Shown: positions 17,076 through 25,481 of the stretch, in pieces
Layout: every line of letters begins with the position of its first letter
Numbering within the stretch: the stretch's first letter is position 1
Assembly: GCF_029960785.1 (NCBI RefSeq)
Contig: NZ_JASBQE010000005.1
Span: 179,863-243,862, forward strand
DNA length: 64,000 nucleotides
Reading direction: 5' to 3'
DNA from: Polyangium sp. 15x6
Lineage (GTDB): Bacteria > Myxococcota_A > Polyangia > Polyangiales > Polyangiaceae
The notes under the pieces: model-generated
The model's database searches: none
The model's input: only the letters and a program-made list of their open reading frames with translations
Told to the model about the DNA's origin: nothing
Program-made: the position numbers and the translations under genes

Positions 17076-19151
17076 ATGCGGCAGAGAAGCCCTCATTCGA
17101 TAGCCTGGTTTTCGGCGCTCGCCTCCGCGGCGGCGCTGTCTTTCTTCGGCGCGGCGGGCTGCCAGCGCGACGGCGCGAAAGAGGGCGAGGCGGCGCCGGC
17201 TCCGAGCGGCGCGGCGAGCGCGGCTCCTTCGCCCGACAAGAAGAAGGCGCGCGTCCGCGGACCGGACCTGCACGACGACCGCTTCGACGCGAAGATCGCC
17301 GAGAACCTGCCGAAGGTGCCGGACCCGAAGATCACGGGCCCCGACAATGCGGGCGCGCCGCTCGACAATCAGGTCTTCCGGGACCGCGTCCTCGGCTTCG
17401 CCCGAAAGGTCGCGGCGATCGAAAAGGAAGGGGAGAGCGTCGCCTGCGAGCTCCCCGTGACCTCCGCGAAGCCATTCCGCGCCGTCGTGTGGGGATATCG
17501 TGAAGGCGTGCAGGTGGCGCGCGGCGAGGCTTCGGACGCGTCGTTATGCGTGACGCTGAAAGAAGCAACGCGGCGCGCCATCGCCTCCGGGGGCGGGACG
17601 AAGGAGGCGCTCGGGACGACGCGGCTCGCCATCGAGCTGCCGGACCACGGCATGTCGATCCTCGAACACGAGGGCAAGGGGCTCGAGCTCGATCACGGGC
17701 TCGTCCCGCTTCGATCGTTCGACAAGGCGCTGCTCGCGAAGCGCATCGACGAGGGGCAAGCGTATCTGCTTCGCGTCCTCGACGCCGAGCACAAGGGGGC
17801 GCACAAGTACTATCACGCCCCGGCGGATGCGTTCGAGCCCGAGCTCCACACCATTTACACGGCCTCGACGGGCTTCACGCTGCTCAAGCTCCACGCGATG
17901 AAGAAGGACAAGAGCCTGCTCGACAAGACGAAGAGCACGGCCGAATTCCTCCTTTCGATGCAGAGCCGCGACGAGCGTGACCACACCGCGGGCGGGTTCT
18001 TCTACACGCTCGACCTGAAGCGCGGCAAACCCGAGCGAAAGCTCGTCGTCGGCACGACGTCGAAGACGATCTTCACGCTGCTCGAGCTCCACGCCCTGAC
18101 GAAGGACGCGAAGTACATGGACGCCGCGCGCAAGGCCGGGGATTGGCTCATTTCGATGCAGCTCCCCACGGGCGCCGTGCGCGCGTCGTTGAGCCAGCAC
18201 GAGGGCGGGCCCTGGACGGTGCAGGCAAAGGAGTCGACGCTGTATACCGGGCAGGTCCTCTCGGCGCTCTCGCGTTTGCACCGCGCGACGAAGGACAAGA
18301 AGTACCTCGACGCCGCCGCGTCGACGGCAATGTTCCTCTCGCAGAAGGTCGAAAAGAACGGCTGCTACGTCGGCGACGAGTACCGCAAGCCGAACCCGAT
18401 CTCGAGCTCGTGGCTCGTCCTCTCGCTGCTCGATTTCGCGAAGTCCACCGGCGACAAACGCATCGAGGACCTGGTCTTCCGCTGCTCGCGCGAGCTCCTC
18501 GGGCGGCAATGGAAGCGGTCCGAGGACGCCTACCGGCATGGGCGCTGGAAGGGCTCGCTTTCGAGCAGCGGCACGGGATGGCTCGCCGAGGTCATGAGCG
18601 AGGTGTTCATGTTCTGCCGCGACAAGGGCAAGGAGAACTGCGACGCCTACAAGGACGCCGTGGTCGCGGCCGTCCGGCAGATCATGCAATACACCTACGC
18701 GCCCGAGAACGATTTCGTGGTGAAGAACCCGAAGGCGGCCGCGGGCGGCGTGTTCTGGAGCGTGCGGGAACGGTACGTCCGGACAGACTCCGTTTGTCAC
18801 GCCATGAACGCGTACATCAACATCCTGCCGTTCCTCGGGGACGGCGCGCTGCTCGAGCTGCCCGAGATGCCGCTCGCAGAGAGGCTCGCCTTCGATTCCG
18901 ATGCCGATGACAAGAAAGCCGAGGCCGAGGATCGGGCCGGCGGCGACGACCCCGAGGGCGCGGACGACGCGCCGATGTCCCGCGCCGAGGATCCGGCCGA
19001 GGAGGGCGCGATGAAAGGCCCGCGCCGCGGGCCGATGAGCGGGGGGCCGGACGACGGGCCGCCGAGGCCTCGTTTGCCCAAGGGTTTCAGGCCCCAGGGC
19101 GGCCGGGGCCCGAGGCCGCCCGGCCCGCCGCCGCAGGGGATGCCGCAGTAA
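17076..19151 (+). CDS. Lipoprotein with alpha/alpha-toroid (six-hairpin glycosidase-like) domain
   Basis: 691 residues from ATG 17076, with lipobox GAAGC (Cys about 25) and an Ala/Pro/Lys spacer. The central 400 residues have the repeating helical-hairpin pattern of alpha/alpha toroids: TASTGFTLLKLHAMKKDKSLLDKTKSTAEFLLSMQ, KTIFTLLELHALTKDAKYMDAARKAGDWLISMQL, GQVLSALSRLHRATKDKKYLDAAASTAMFLSQKV, SSWLVLSLLDFAKSTGDKRIEDLVFRCSREL. Such folds serve as uronyl epimerases, lyases or glycosidases; which one applies here cannot be decided and no catalytic set is obvious. The C-terminal 80 residues are Asp/Glu-rich and then Gly/Pro/Arg-rich low complexity. Convergent with the Eis-like gene with no base between the two stops. 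Confidence 0.75.
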   Translation: MRQRSPHSIAWFSALASAAALSFFGAAGCQRDGAKEGEAAPAPSGAASAAPSPDKKKARVRGPDLHDDRFDAKIAENLPKVPDPKITGPDNAGAPLDNQVFRDRVLGFARKVAAIEKEGESVACELPVTSAKPFRAVVWGYREGVQVARGEASDASLCVTLKEATRRAIASGGGTKEALGTTRLAIELPDHGMSILEHEGKGLELDHGLVPLRSFDKALLAKRIDEGQAYLLRVLDAEHKGAHKYYHAPADAFEPELHTIYTASTGFTLLKLHAMKKDKSLLDKTKSTAEFLLSMQSRDERDHTAGGFFYTLDLKRGKPERKLVVGTTSKTIFTLLELHALTKDAKYMDAARKAGDWLISMQLPTGAVRASLSQHEGGPWTVQAKESTLYTGQVLSALSRLHRATKDKKYLDAAASTAMFLSQKVEKNGCYVGDEYRKPNPISSSWLVLSLLDFAKSTGDKRIEDLVFRCSRELLGRQWKRSEDAYRHGRWKGSLSSSGTGWLAEVMSEVFMFCRDKGKENCDAYKDAVVAAVRQIMQYTYAPENDFVVKNPKAAAGGVFWSVRERYVRTDSVCHAMNAYINILPFLGDGALLELPEMPLAERLAFDSDADDKKAEAEDRAGGDDPEGADDAPMSRAEDPAEEGAMKGPRRGPMSGGPDDGPPRPRLPKGFRPQGGRGPRPPGPPPQGMPQ

Positions 19152-20372
19152 TCAGAAAATCTCGGGGCAATACGGGTGGCGCGGCGCGACGAACATTCGA
19201 TCGGCGCGCTCGAGCGCGCCGTCGGTCCGCGGAGCGACGCCTCCGACCTCCGCGAGGCGCGAGAACGAAAACCCGCCGAGGTACGCCGATCCGAGCGCCG
19301 CGGCCGTTACCCGCAAATCACAGGGCTCCTCGGTCCGCGTCACGCGCGAGGTGGCCGCGTCGAGCCGATACCGCCCCGTGTTCCACGGGCAGAATTCGTC
19401 GTCGACCTCGATCACGATCGAGCCCTCCGCGCCATAACGCCGCGCCGCGAGCGCCGAAGGCACGTCCACGATGCGGACCCACACCGAGTCGTAGGTGCGG
19501 TAATGCATCCGCCGCGGCTCCGCGAGCAGGAGAAAGAGCGGGTGATCCGGGGGCAAACACGTGGCGTTGATCCGCGTCGCGAGGTCGAGGTCGCAGAGGT
19601 ACCGCCACACGGCGCGCGTGCCCGCGGGCGACGCGCCCATCGCCTCCTGCACCGTGACGACGGTGGTCGGGATCTGCGGGTCCGAGTGTTCGAGGCGGAC
19701 GCGATAAAGCGCATAACCCTCGTCGCGGCCGTCGACCTTCACGATCACGCGCTGCTGCGGCCCCGATCCGGCCCGCACCGACTCCAGATCGAGCAGCCTC
19801 CGAAAGCTCCACCAGAGGGGCGAGCGCGACGGCATGCACGGGGCGGCGCGGCGCGCGCGCTCGTACAGGCGTGGCATGCGTTCGAGCGCCTCCGCTTCGC
19901 TCACGAAATGCGCCTCGAAGGGGACGGGCGAACCCACGAATGCGGAGCGGTTGCGCTCGATCGACACGTCGCCCGAGAATGCGGCGATGCCGTACCCGAA
20001 GCGACCGTAAATCGTCGCCTCGGTCGCCCAGAGCGCCGCGATGGGCTGCCCGCGGTCCCGCGCGTCGGCGAGCTGTCGCGCGATGAGGTTCCGCAGGATG
20101 CCGCGCCTCCGGTGCGTCGGCAGCACCGCGACCATCGTCAGGCCCGACGTGGGCACGGTGCCGCCGCCGGGCGTGCTGAAGTCGAAGGCGAATGCTCCGG
20201 CGGCGCCGACGATCTCATTGCCGTCATAAGCCCCGATCCGCGTGGCGAACTCGGGAAGACGTCGGGCTCGTTCCGCGCGCTCGGGCGAGGGCGGGAGGCC
20301 AAAGGCCGTGAGGATGGGGTGGGCAAACTCGTCCGTGTGCTCGGGGCCGAGGAGGCGAATCTCGATGGACAT
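19152..20372 (-). CDS. GNAT acetyltransferase, Eis-like
   Basis: 406 residues, the size of the Eis (enhanced intracellular survival) family: two GNAT domains followed by an SCP2-like domain. The N-terminal GNAT domain carries the acetyl-CoA loop VLPTHRRRGILRNLIARQLADARDRG (about 86-111), with the preceding strand GLTMVAVLPTH and the following AALWATEATIYGRFGYG, which is characteristic of Eis. The C-terminal part ends in a short hydrophobic/acidic tail as in Eis enzymes, where the terminal carboxylate acts in catalysis. Members acetylate amines, including Lys side chains and, in mycobacteria, aminoglycosides; the substrate here is unknown. The ATG abuts a perfect 13-bp inverted repeat, so initiation or transcription is probably controlled there. 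Confidence 0.88.
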   Translation of the reverse strand: MSIEIRLLGPEHTDEFAHPILTAFGLPPSPERAERARRLPEFATRIGAYDGNEIVGAAGAFAFDFSTPGGGTVPTSGLTMVAVLPTHRRRGILRNLIARQLADARDRGQPIAALWATEATIYGRFGYGIAAFSGDVSIERNRSAFVGSPVPFEAHFVSEAEALERMPRLYERARRAAPCMPSRSPLWWSFRRLLDLESVRAGSGPQQRVIVKVDGRDEGYALYRVRLEHSDPQIPTTVVTVQEAMGASPAGTRAVWRYLCDLDLATRINATCLPPDHPLFLLLAEPRRMHYRTYDSVWVRIVDVPSALAARRYGAEGSIVIEVDDEFCPWNTGRYRLDAATSRVTRTEEPCDLRVTAAALGSAYLGGFSFSRLAEVGGVAPRTDGALERADRMFVAPRHPYCPEIF

Positions 20373-20406
20373 GGCGGGACGAACCTACCACATGGTTCGT
20401 CCCGCC
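20373..20406 (-). promoter_or_regulatory. Perfect 13-bp inverted repeat abutting the Eis-like start codon
   Basis: GGCGGGACGAACC (20373-20385) and GGTTCGTCCCGCC (20394-20406) are exact reverse complements with an 8-base loop. The repeat ends on the base next to the start codon of the minus-strand Eis-like gene, so in its mRNA it would occupy the ribosome-binding position. It could equally be a protein operator in the shared 170-base region upstream of lon. No consensus Shine-Dalgarno sequence is seen outside it. Confidence 0.6.
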
Positions 20407-20542
20407 CGCGCGCTTGCTCCGTGCTCCGTGTGTCGCCGGGGCGCGCGGAGGGGCGCATAGGCGTCTTCGTGGTGGACGATCGGTGACGTCCCCGATGGCA
20501 CGGCCCTCGCAAACGTCGATCTGACCGCCAAATCCGGGGGAA

Positions 20543-22954
20543 ATGATGGCCGAACGGTTCACCTTGCCCGTCCTACCGCTGCGCGACACGGTGCTGTTTC
20601 CCGGGCTCGCGACGCCGATCACCGCAGGAAGGCTGAAGACCTTGCGCGCGGTGGAGATAGCGCTCCGCGCCGACGGGGAGGACAAGCGCGTCTTCGCCGT
20701 CGCGCAACGTGACACCTCGGAGGAGCCCACGGAGAGCAGTCTCTTCGCGGTCGGCGTGATCGGGCGGATCGCCCAGGTCCAGCGGCTGGGGACGGGGCTC
20801 TCGCTCGTCTTGCAGTGCGAGCGCCGCGCCACGGCGCTGCGATACGTCACGGAGGACGGGATCCTGCGCGCGGCTTGCGTGGAGCTCGCCGATCTGCCTC
20901 GCCGCCCCGGGGAGGAAGCGGTCGTGCTCGCGCTCGCCCGCGAGGTGCGCGAGCGGGCGATCGAGTACGGCAAGCGCCGCGGCGCGCCGAAAGAGGCGCT
21001 CGAGCAGTTCCTCGGCGGCGTCGAGGATCCGAGCGCGCTCGCGAACCACGTCGCGTTTTACCTCGATCTCCCGGTGGCCGAAAAGCAGGGGCTCCTGGAG
21101 ACGCTGCGGACCGTGGAGCGGCTGCGCGCGCTCACGGTGCATTTGCATCGGCAAATCGGGATCGCCGAGACGCAGGAGAAGATCCGGACGACGGTGCAGG
21201 AGGAGCTCGGCGAGAGGCAGCGGGAGCTTTATCTGCGCGAGCAATTGAAGGCGATCCAGAAAGAGCTCGGCGAGGAGGACGAAGCGGGCATCGCGGATCG
21301 GCTGGAGAAGAAGATCGACGCGGCGGATCTGCCGATCGAGGTGCGCGAGGAGGTGCGCCGCGAGCTCGGTCGGCTGCGGCGGATGAGCCGGGAGACCTCG
21401 CCCGAGGCGCAGGTCGTGACGAGCTGGCTCGAGTGGGTCGGCGATTTGCCGTGGAATCGGCGGACGGACGACCACGTCGATCTGGAAATGGCGCGGCGGA
21501 TCCTCGACGAGGACCATTATGGCCTCGGCGACGTGAAGGACCGGGTGCTCGAGCTGCTCAGTGTGATCAAATTGCGCCTGAAGGGGCAGATCTCGGCGCC
21601 CGAGCGGGCGCAGCGGGCGGCGCGCGGGCCGATCCTGCTCTTCCTCGGGCCGCCCGGCACGGGAAAGACGAGCATCGCGGAGAGCATCGCGCGGGCGATG
21701 GGTCGCAAATACATCCGCGTCTCGCTCGGCGGCGCGCGCGACGAGGCCGACATCCGCGGGCATCGGCGCACGTACGTCGGCGCGATGCCCGGCCGCATCC
21801 TGCAGGGCATGCGGCGCGTGGGCTCGAAGAACCCCGTCTTCACGCTGGACGAGATCGACAAACTCGGCGTCTCGTATCAGGGCGATCCGGCGGCGGCGCT
21901 CCTGGAAGTGCTCGATCCGGCGCAGAACGTGACGTTCGTCGACCATTACCTCGGTTTGCCCTTCGACCTCTCGGAGGTCCTCTTCGTGTGCACGGCGAAC
22001 CTGCGCGAGGGCATCCCGGCGCCGCTGCTCGATCGCATGGAGACGATCACGTTCCCGGGATACACGGAGATCGAAAAGCTCGAGATTGCCCGGCGGTATC
22101 TGCTCCCGCGGCAGCGGCGCGAGTGCGCGCTCGAAGAGGAGCAGCTCGTCGTATCGGACGCGGCGCTGCTCGACGTCGTCACGAGCTACACGCACGAGGC
22201 GGGCGTGCGGCAGCTCGAACGGGCGATCGGCTCCCTCGCGCGAAAAGCGGCCCATCGCATTGCGACGGGCGCGGCGCAGCGGGTGCTGGTCGAGACGGTG
22301 GCGGACGTCCGGGCGCTCCTGCGGCGCCCACGCATGCGGCCCACGACCGCGCTCGATCGAGACGAACTCGGGGTCGCCACGGGCATGTATTACACGCAGG
22401 AGGGCGGCGACATCATGCACGTCGAGGCGAGCATCGTTCCGGGCAAGGGCGAGCTCGTGCTGACGGGGCAGCTCGGCGACGTCATGAAGGAGAGCGGTCG
22501 CGCGGCGCTGACGTATGCGCGCGAGCACAGCGCCGCGCTCGGCGTGCCGCGGGAGCGGCTGGAGGGGCGGGACATCCACGTCCACGTGCCCGCCGGCGCG
22601 ATTCCGAAGGACGGGCCGAGCGCGGGCGTGACGATGGCGACGGCGATCGTGTCGGCGCTCTCGGGCAAACGCGTCCGGCGCGATGTCGCGATGACCGGAG
22701 AAATCACGCTGCGCGGGCGGGTCTTGCCGATCGGCGGCGTGAAGGAAAAGGTGCTCGGCGCGCACCGGGCGGGCATTCCGGAGATCCTCCTGCCGCGGGA
22801 CAATGAAGCGGAGCTCGAGGATCTGCCCGAGGAGGTGCTGCGGTCGCTGCATTTCCACCTCGTCGAGACGCTCGACGAAGTGCTGGCGATCGCCTTGCGC
22901 GCGGCGCCTGCGGCCGCCTGGCCGGTGGAGGTGGAGACGCCGCGGGCGGCGTGA
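20543..22954 (+). CDS. lon: ATP-dependent protease Lon
   Basis: 803 residues, standard LonA length. The N-terminal substrate-binding domain opens LPVLPLRDTVLFPGLATPI. The AAA+ module carries Walker A GPPGTGKT (369-376), Walker B VFTLDEIDKLG, the sensor region and the lid. The peptidase domain has the catalytic dyad Ser693 (KDGPSAGVTMATA) and Lys736 (GGVKEKVLGAHRAG), 43 residues apart as in E. coli Lon. The start has two adjacent ATG codons (20543 and 20546) behind GGGGGAA. Cytoplasmic hexamer degrading unfolded and regulatory proteins. Myxobacteria often carry two lon genes, one of them developmentally important; sequence alone does not say which this is. Convergent with the pilin gene with three bases between stops. 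Confidence 0.97.
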   Translation: MMAERFTLPVLPLRDTVLFPGLATPITAGRLKTLRAVEIALRADGEDKRVFAVAQRDTSEEPTESSLFAVGVIGRIAQVQRLGTGLSLVLQCERRATALRYVTEDGILRAACVELADLPRRPGEEAVVLALAREVRERAIEYGKRRGAPKEALEQFLGGVEDPSALANHVAFYLDLPVAEKQGLLETLRTVERLRALTVHLHRQIGIAETQEKIRTTVQEELGERQRELYLREQLKAIQKELGEEDEAGIADRLEKKIDAADLPIEVREEVRRELGRLRRMSRETSPEAQVVTSWLEWVGDLPWNRRTDDHVDLEMARRILDEDHYGLGDVKDRVLELLSVIKLRLKGQISAPERAQRAARGPILLFLGPPGTGKTSIAESIARAMGRKYIRVSLGGARDEADIRGHRRTYVGAMPGRILQGMRRVGSKNPVFTLDEIDKLGVSYQGDPAAALLEVLDPAQNVTFVDHYLGLPFDLSEVLFVCTANLREGIPAPLLDRMETITFPGYTEIEKLEIARRYLLPRQRRECALEEEQLVVSDAALLDVVTSYTHEAGVRQLERAIGSLARKAAHRIATGAAQRVLVETVADVRALLRRPRMRPTTALDRDELGVATGMYYTQEGGDIMHVEASIVPGKGELVLTGQLGDVMKESGRAALTYAREHSAALGVPRERLEGRDIHVHVPAGAIPKDGPSAGVTMATAIVSALSGKRVRRDVAMTGEITLRGRVLPIGGVKEKVLGAHRAGIPEILLPRDNEAELEDLPEEVLRSLHFHLVETLDEVLAIALRAAPAAAWPVEVETPRAA

Positions 22955-22957
22955 ATC

Positions 22958-23560
22958 TCACTCGTCTTCGTTCGACACGAAGACCTGCGTGGAGAAGCGG
23001 AGCTGGCCGGTGGGCGCGTCGCGTGTGGCGGTCATGGTCAACGTGCTGACGGATTGGTCGCCGTCGAGGTCGCCCACGGCGGCGACCTCGACGCCCGTGG
23101 CGCCGGGATCGGGGCCGCCGAGGGGCGGGCCGAGATACGCTTGACCCACGGAATACCGATATTGGTAATACGTCGGGTCATCGAGGCCGAAGCGGACGCA
23201 GCGCCAGCAACACTGGTCGAAGTCCTTGCCGCTCAGGTTCTCGGGCTGGTATTTCCGGGCCGCGGGGACGTTTTGCGGCGCGACGCAGAGCATGGTGCCG
23301 CCGCATTCGGGGCACCAGGTCGTGGTGCTCGCCTCCGAGAGGCTGCCGAGGGCGAGGACCTCGCTCTTCGCGGCGCGCTCGGTGAGCATCGCAATGCCGC
23401 GGGCGATGGCGCCGAGGGTCTGCTTCGCTTCGCTGACCCTCGCCGCCGCGAGATAACGCCGCACGCCGAAAATGGCGAGCGCTGCCAGGATGCCGACGAT
23501 CGCGACCACGATCATCAGCTCGACCAGGGTAAACCCTCGCCCCTCCCTCCGCCGCTTCAT
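22958..23560 (-). CDS. Type IV pilin-like / pseudopilin protein
   Basis: 200 residues with a textbook class III prepilin leader: MKRRREGRG^FTLVELMIVVAIVG, where cleavage after Gly9 exposes Phe1 and Glu5 of the mature protein. This is followed by a hydrophobic helix (LMIVVAIVGILAALAIFGVRRYLAAARV). The globular part contains two paired-Cys elements (WCPECGG and CCWRC, about residues 85-135) and ends in a beta-rich segment. GAGG precedes the ATG. It is too short and too Cys-rich to be confident that it is the major pilin PilA; it may be a minor pilin or a type II secretion pseudopilin. It is not in a pil or gsp gene cluster here. Confidence 0.88.
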   Translation of the reverse strand: MKRRREGRGFTLVELMIVVAIVGILAALAIFGVRRYLAAARVSEAKQTLGAIARGIAMLTERAAKSEVLALGSLSEASTTTWCPECGGTMLCVAPQNVPAARKYQPENLSGKDFDQCCWRCVRFGLDDPTYYQYRYSVGQAYLGPPLGGPDPGATGVEVAAVGDLDGDQSVSTLTMTATRDAPTGQLRFSTQVFVSNEDE

Positions 23561-23690
23561 GTTCCTCGTTCCCCTGGAGAGCGCGCGTCGAGCACGCCAC
23601 GTGCCATCCGCGTATCGTCCTGGATTCTGCGCTTCGATGCAAGAAAGCGGAGCGCGCCGATCCGCAGGCGCTGCGGTGCGTCACGCTCCG

Positions 23691-23707
23691 GTGACGAAAA
23701 TCGTCAC
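23691..23707. promoter_or_regulatory. Inverted repeat upstream of the pilin gene
   Basis: GTGACGA (23691-23697) and TCGTCAC (23701-23707) form a perfect 7-bp inverted repeat with a 3-base centre. It lies 43 bases past the stop of the EF-hand lipoprotein and 131 bases before the pilin start, both on the minus strand. It could be a small terminator or an operator for the pilin promoter. Confidence 0.35.
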
Positions 23708-23749
23708 TTCAAGGGGGGAGGGGTGACCATTTCTGTCAAGGAGAGACGG

Positions 23750-24610
23750 TCATTTCGGATCCGTCGCGATGCACTCGCCCTCGCCGCGGAAATGCCCCAC
23801 GGTGCGAGAGAGGTCCGTGACGAACGCACCGAGGTCGTTCACGTCGCCGGCCGCGCCCGTGCCATAGGCGCCGTCCGCGGGATCGATGTCCACGAGCTTC
23901 TTGGCCGCGAGCTCGGCGAGCGTCACCTCGCCGTCGTTGTCCGTGTCCGCCGAGGCGAGGGCGTTGAAGCGCAGCTTTGCGTTCGGCGATTGCAGGTCGT
24001 CGTAGAACAGGTGATCGCCGTGGATCGTGAGCTCCACGTTGTCGGTGCCGCCGTTCGTGACGAGGACGCCGACCGTCTCGCGGCCGTCTTTTTCGCCTTT
24101 GCATTCGGTGTATGCCGTGGGCACGCCGAAGCCCCAGCGGAACGTCTTTTTCACGGCGCCCTTCGTGGCCTCGCCCTCGGCCCAGATGGCGTATTTGCCT
24201 TGCTTCATCGCGTCGAGGTCGGCCGAGGTCGCGCCGTCGCCGAGCTCGGTATCGCTCGCCGCGGGGCGAATCTCGAAGCTCACCTTCGTCCAGGGCTTGG
24301 CCTCGAGGTTGGCGAACGTGGCGACCGGCTTGACCCCCGGGGCCACGTGATCGACGAGCTTCGTGGTGGTTATCTCGACGAGGGCGCCGGTATCGTCGGC
24401 GATGCGCACGCCGCCGACCACGACGAGAAACTTCGAGAATTTGATGTTCCAGCCGTCCTCGAAGTCGGACGCCGGGATCTCCTCCTCGATGTACCCCTCG
24501 CCCCAGGTCGTGATCACCACATCCCCCGTGGCCGCGGATTCATCGGCGCCGCAGCCGGCGAGGAGCGCGGCGGCGAGGCAAAGGTGCGTCACTCCAAACA
24601 GTCGTTTCAT
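23750..24610 (-). CDS. Lipoprotein with EF-hand-like site, downstream of TonB-dependent receptor
   Basis: 286 residues from ATG 24608-24610 with GAGGAG upstream. The lipobox is LLAGC (Cys about 19). The N-terminal domain has DGWNIKFSKFLVVVGGVRIAD, and a second beta-rich part includes TKVSFEIRPA and TFRWGFGVPTAYTECKG. Near the C-terminus, DTDNDGEVTLAEL is an EF-hand-like calcium loop. A similar GW-I-(K/R)-x-S start and layout occur in the lipoprotein encoded just upstream, suggesting the two are diverged paralogues. It is the third gene of a minus-strand group headed by a TonB-dependent receptor, 11 bases after its neighbour, so it is probably a surface or periplasmic partner in uptake of the same ligand. 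The family is not recognised. Confidence 0.8.
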   Translation of the reverse strand: MKRLFGVTHLCLAAALLAGCGADESAATGDVVITTWGEGYIEEEIPASDFEDGWNIKFSKFLVVVGGVRIADDTGALVEITTTKLVDHVAPGVKPVATFANLEAKPWTKVSFEIRPAASDTELGDGATSADLDAMKQGKYAIWAEGEATKGAVKKTFRWGFGVPTAYTECKGEKDGRETVGVLVTNGGTDNVELTIHGDHLFYDDLQSPNAKLRFNALASADTDNDGEVTLAELAAKKLVDIDPADGAYGTGAAGDVNDLGAFVTDLSRTVGHFRGEGECIATDPK

Positions 24611-24621
24611 GTGTGTTCTCC

Positions 24622-25467
24622 TCAGGGTGTCGAATATTCGAAGGTCACGGCGGACCCTTTTTTGAAGCCGCGCGCGATCGCACGGAAGGCCAGGCCGTCC
24701 CGCGGCAGGACCACGGGCGAACCGTCCGCGCTCTCCGGAACCGCGTCGAATTCGGCTTGATCGAGCCATACGCTCGGCGCGACGTGGATCGTGATCGTGC
24801 CGTCGTCTTGCACGTCGGGCTCGCCCTCGAATGCGCATCCTTCGAGGCGCGGCTCGCCGTAGGCGTCGAGGACGTCGGAGGCGTCGGCCTCGACACGGAA
24901 GATTCGTGTCAGCGTGTCTTTTTTCGCCTCGCCTTCGAGCACGACGACGTGCCCCGCGAGCGTGTCTTTCGCGTCGCCCGTGGGCGCAGGCTCGTACGTG
25001 AAGCGGGCGGAGCGATAAAGTCCGGCCACGCCCTCGCCGGGCGGGAGGTCCGCGGGGCCTTTCGCGAGGTCCACCGAGGACGAGACGAGCACCTGGCCCA
25101 TCGCGTCGCCGGCCTGGTAATGGCCGGGGTGCGCGTGGGCCAGGCCGAGGCCGAGAAATCGCGCGAACGTATCGCGCGGACGCGGAGGCGCGGCCGAGGC
25201 CGAGAAGATCGGCGCGCCATTGAAGTAATAAAGCGGGCCGACGGAGACGGCGGCGAGCGAGAGGCGGATCGACCAGCCGTACGCATTGACGAACGGCGCG
25301 TCGATCCCGTCGTCGGCGACGATACGCGTCTGCAAGGCGACGCGCTTGCCGCTCGTGGTCTCGGCGGGGCCACAGGCGGAGGCGAGGGTGGCCGTGGCGA
25401 GGGAGAGTCCGACCAGGAAAAACCCGGCGGCGGACGAGAGGCCCAGACGAACCATAGAGAGCTTCAT
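24622..25467 (-). CDS. Lipoprotein in TonB-dependent receptor operon (unknown family)
   Basis: 281 residues from ATG 25465-25467 with GAGG a few bases upstream. The signal ends LATATLASAC, a lipoprotein-type Cys at about 32. The body includes NAYGWSIRLSLAAVSVGPLYYFNG, a His-bearing segment AHAHPGHYQAGDAM, and beta-rich repeats such as TRIFRVEADASDVLD and GTITIHVAPSVWLDQAEF. AHAHPGH could be a metal site. It follows the receptor gene by 14 bases and precedes the EF-hand lipoprotein by 11, so the three form one transcription unit. The product probably captures or hands over the receptor's substrate at the outer membrane; this is inference from context. Confidence 0.8.
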   Translation of the reverse strand: MKLSMVRLGLSSAAGFFLVGLSLATATLASACGPAETTSGKRVALQTRIVADDGIDAPFVNAYGWSIRLSLAAVSVGPLYYFNGAPIFSASAAPPRPRDTFARFLGLGLAHAHPGHYQAGDAMGQVLVSSSVDLAKGPADLPPGEGVAGLYRSARFTYEPAPTGDAKDTLAGHVVVLEGEAKKDTLTRIFRVEADASDVLDAYGEPRLEGCAFEGEPDVQDDGTITIHVAPSVWLDQAEFDAVPESADGSPVVLPRDGLAFRAIARGFKKGSAVTFEYSTP

Positions 25468-25481
25468 GTGTTCCTCGGGTT

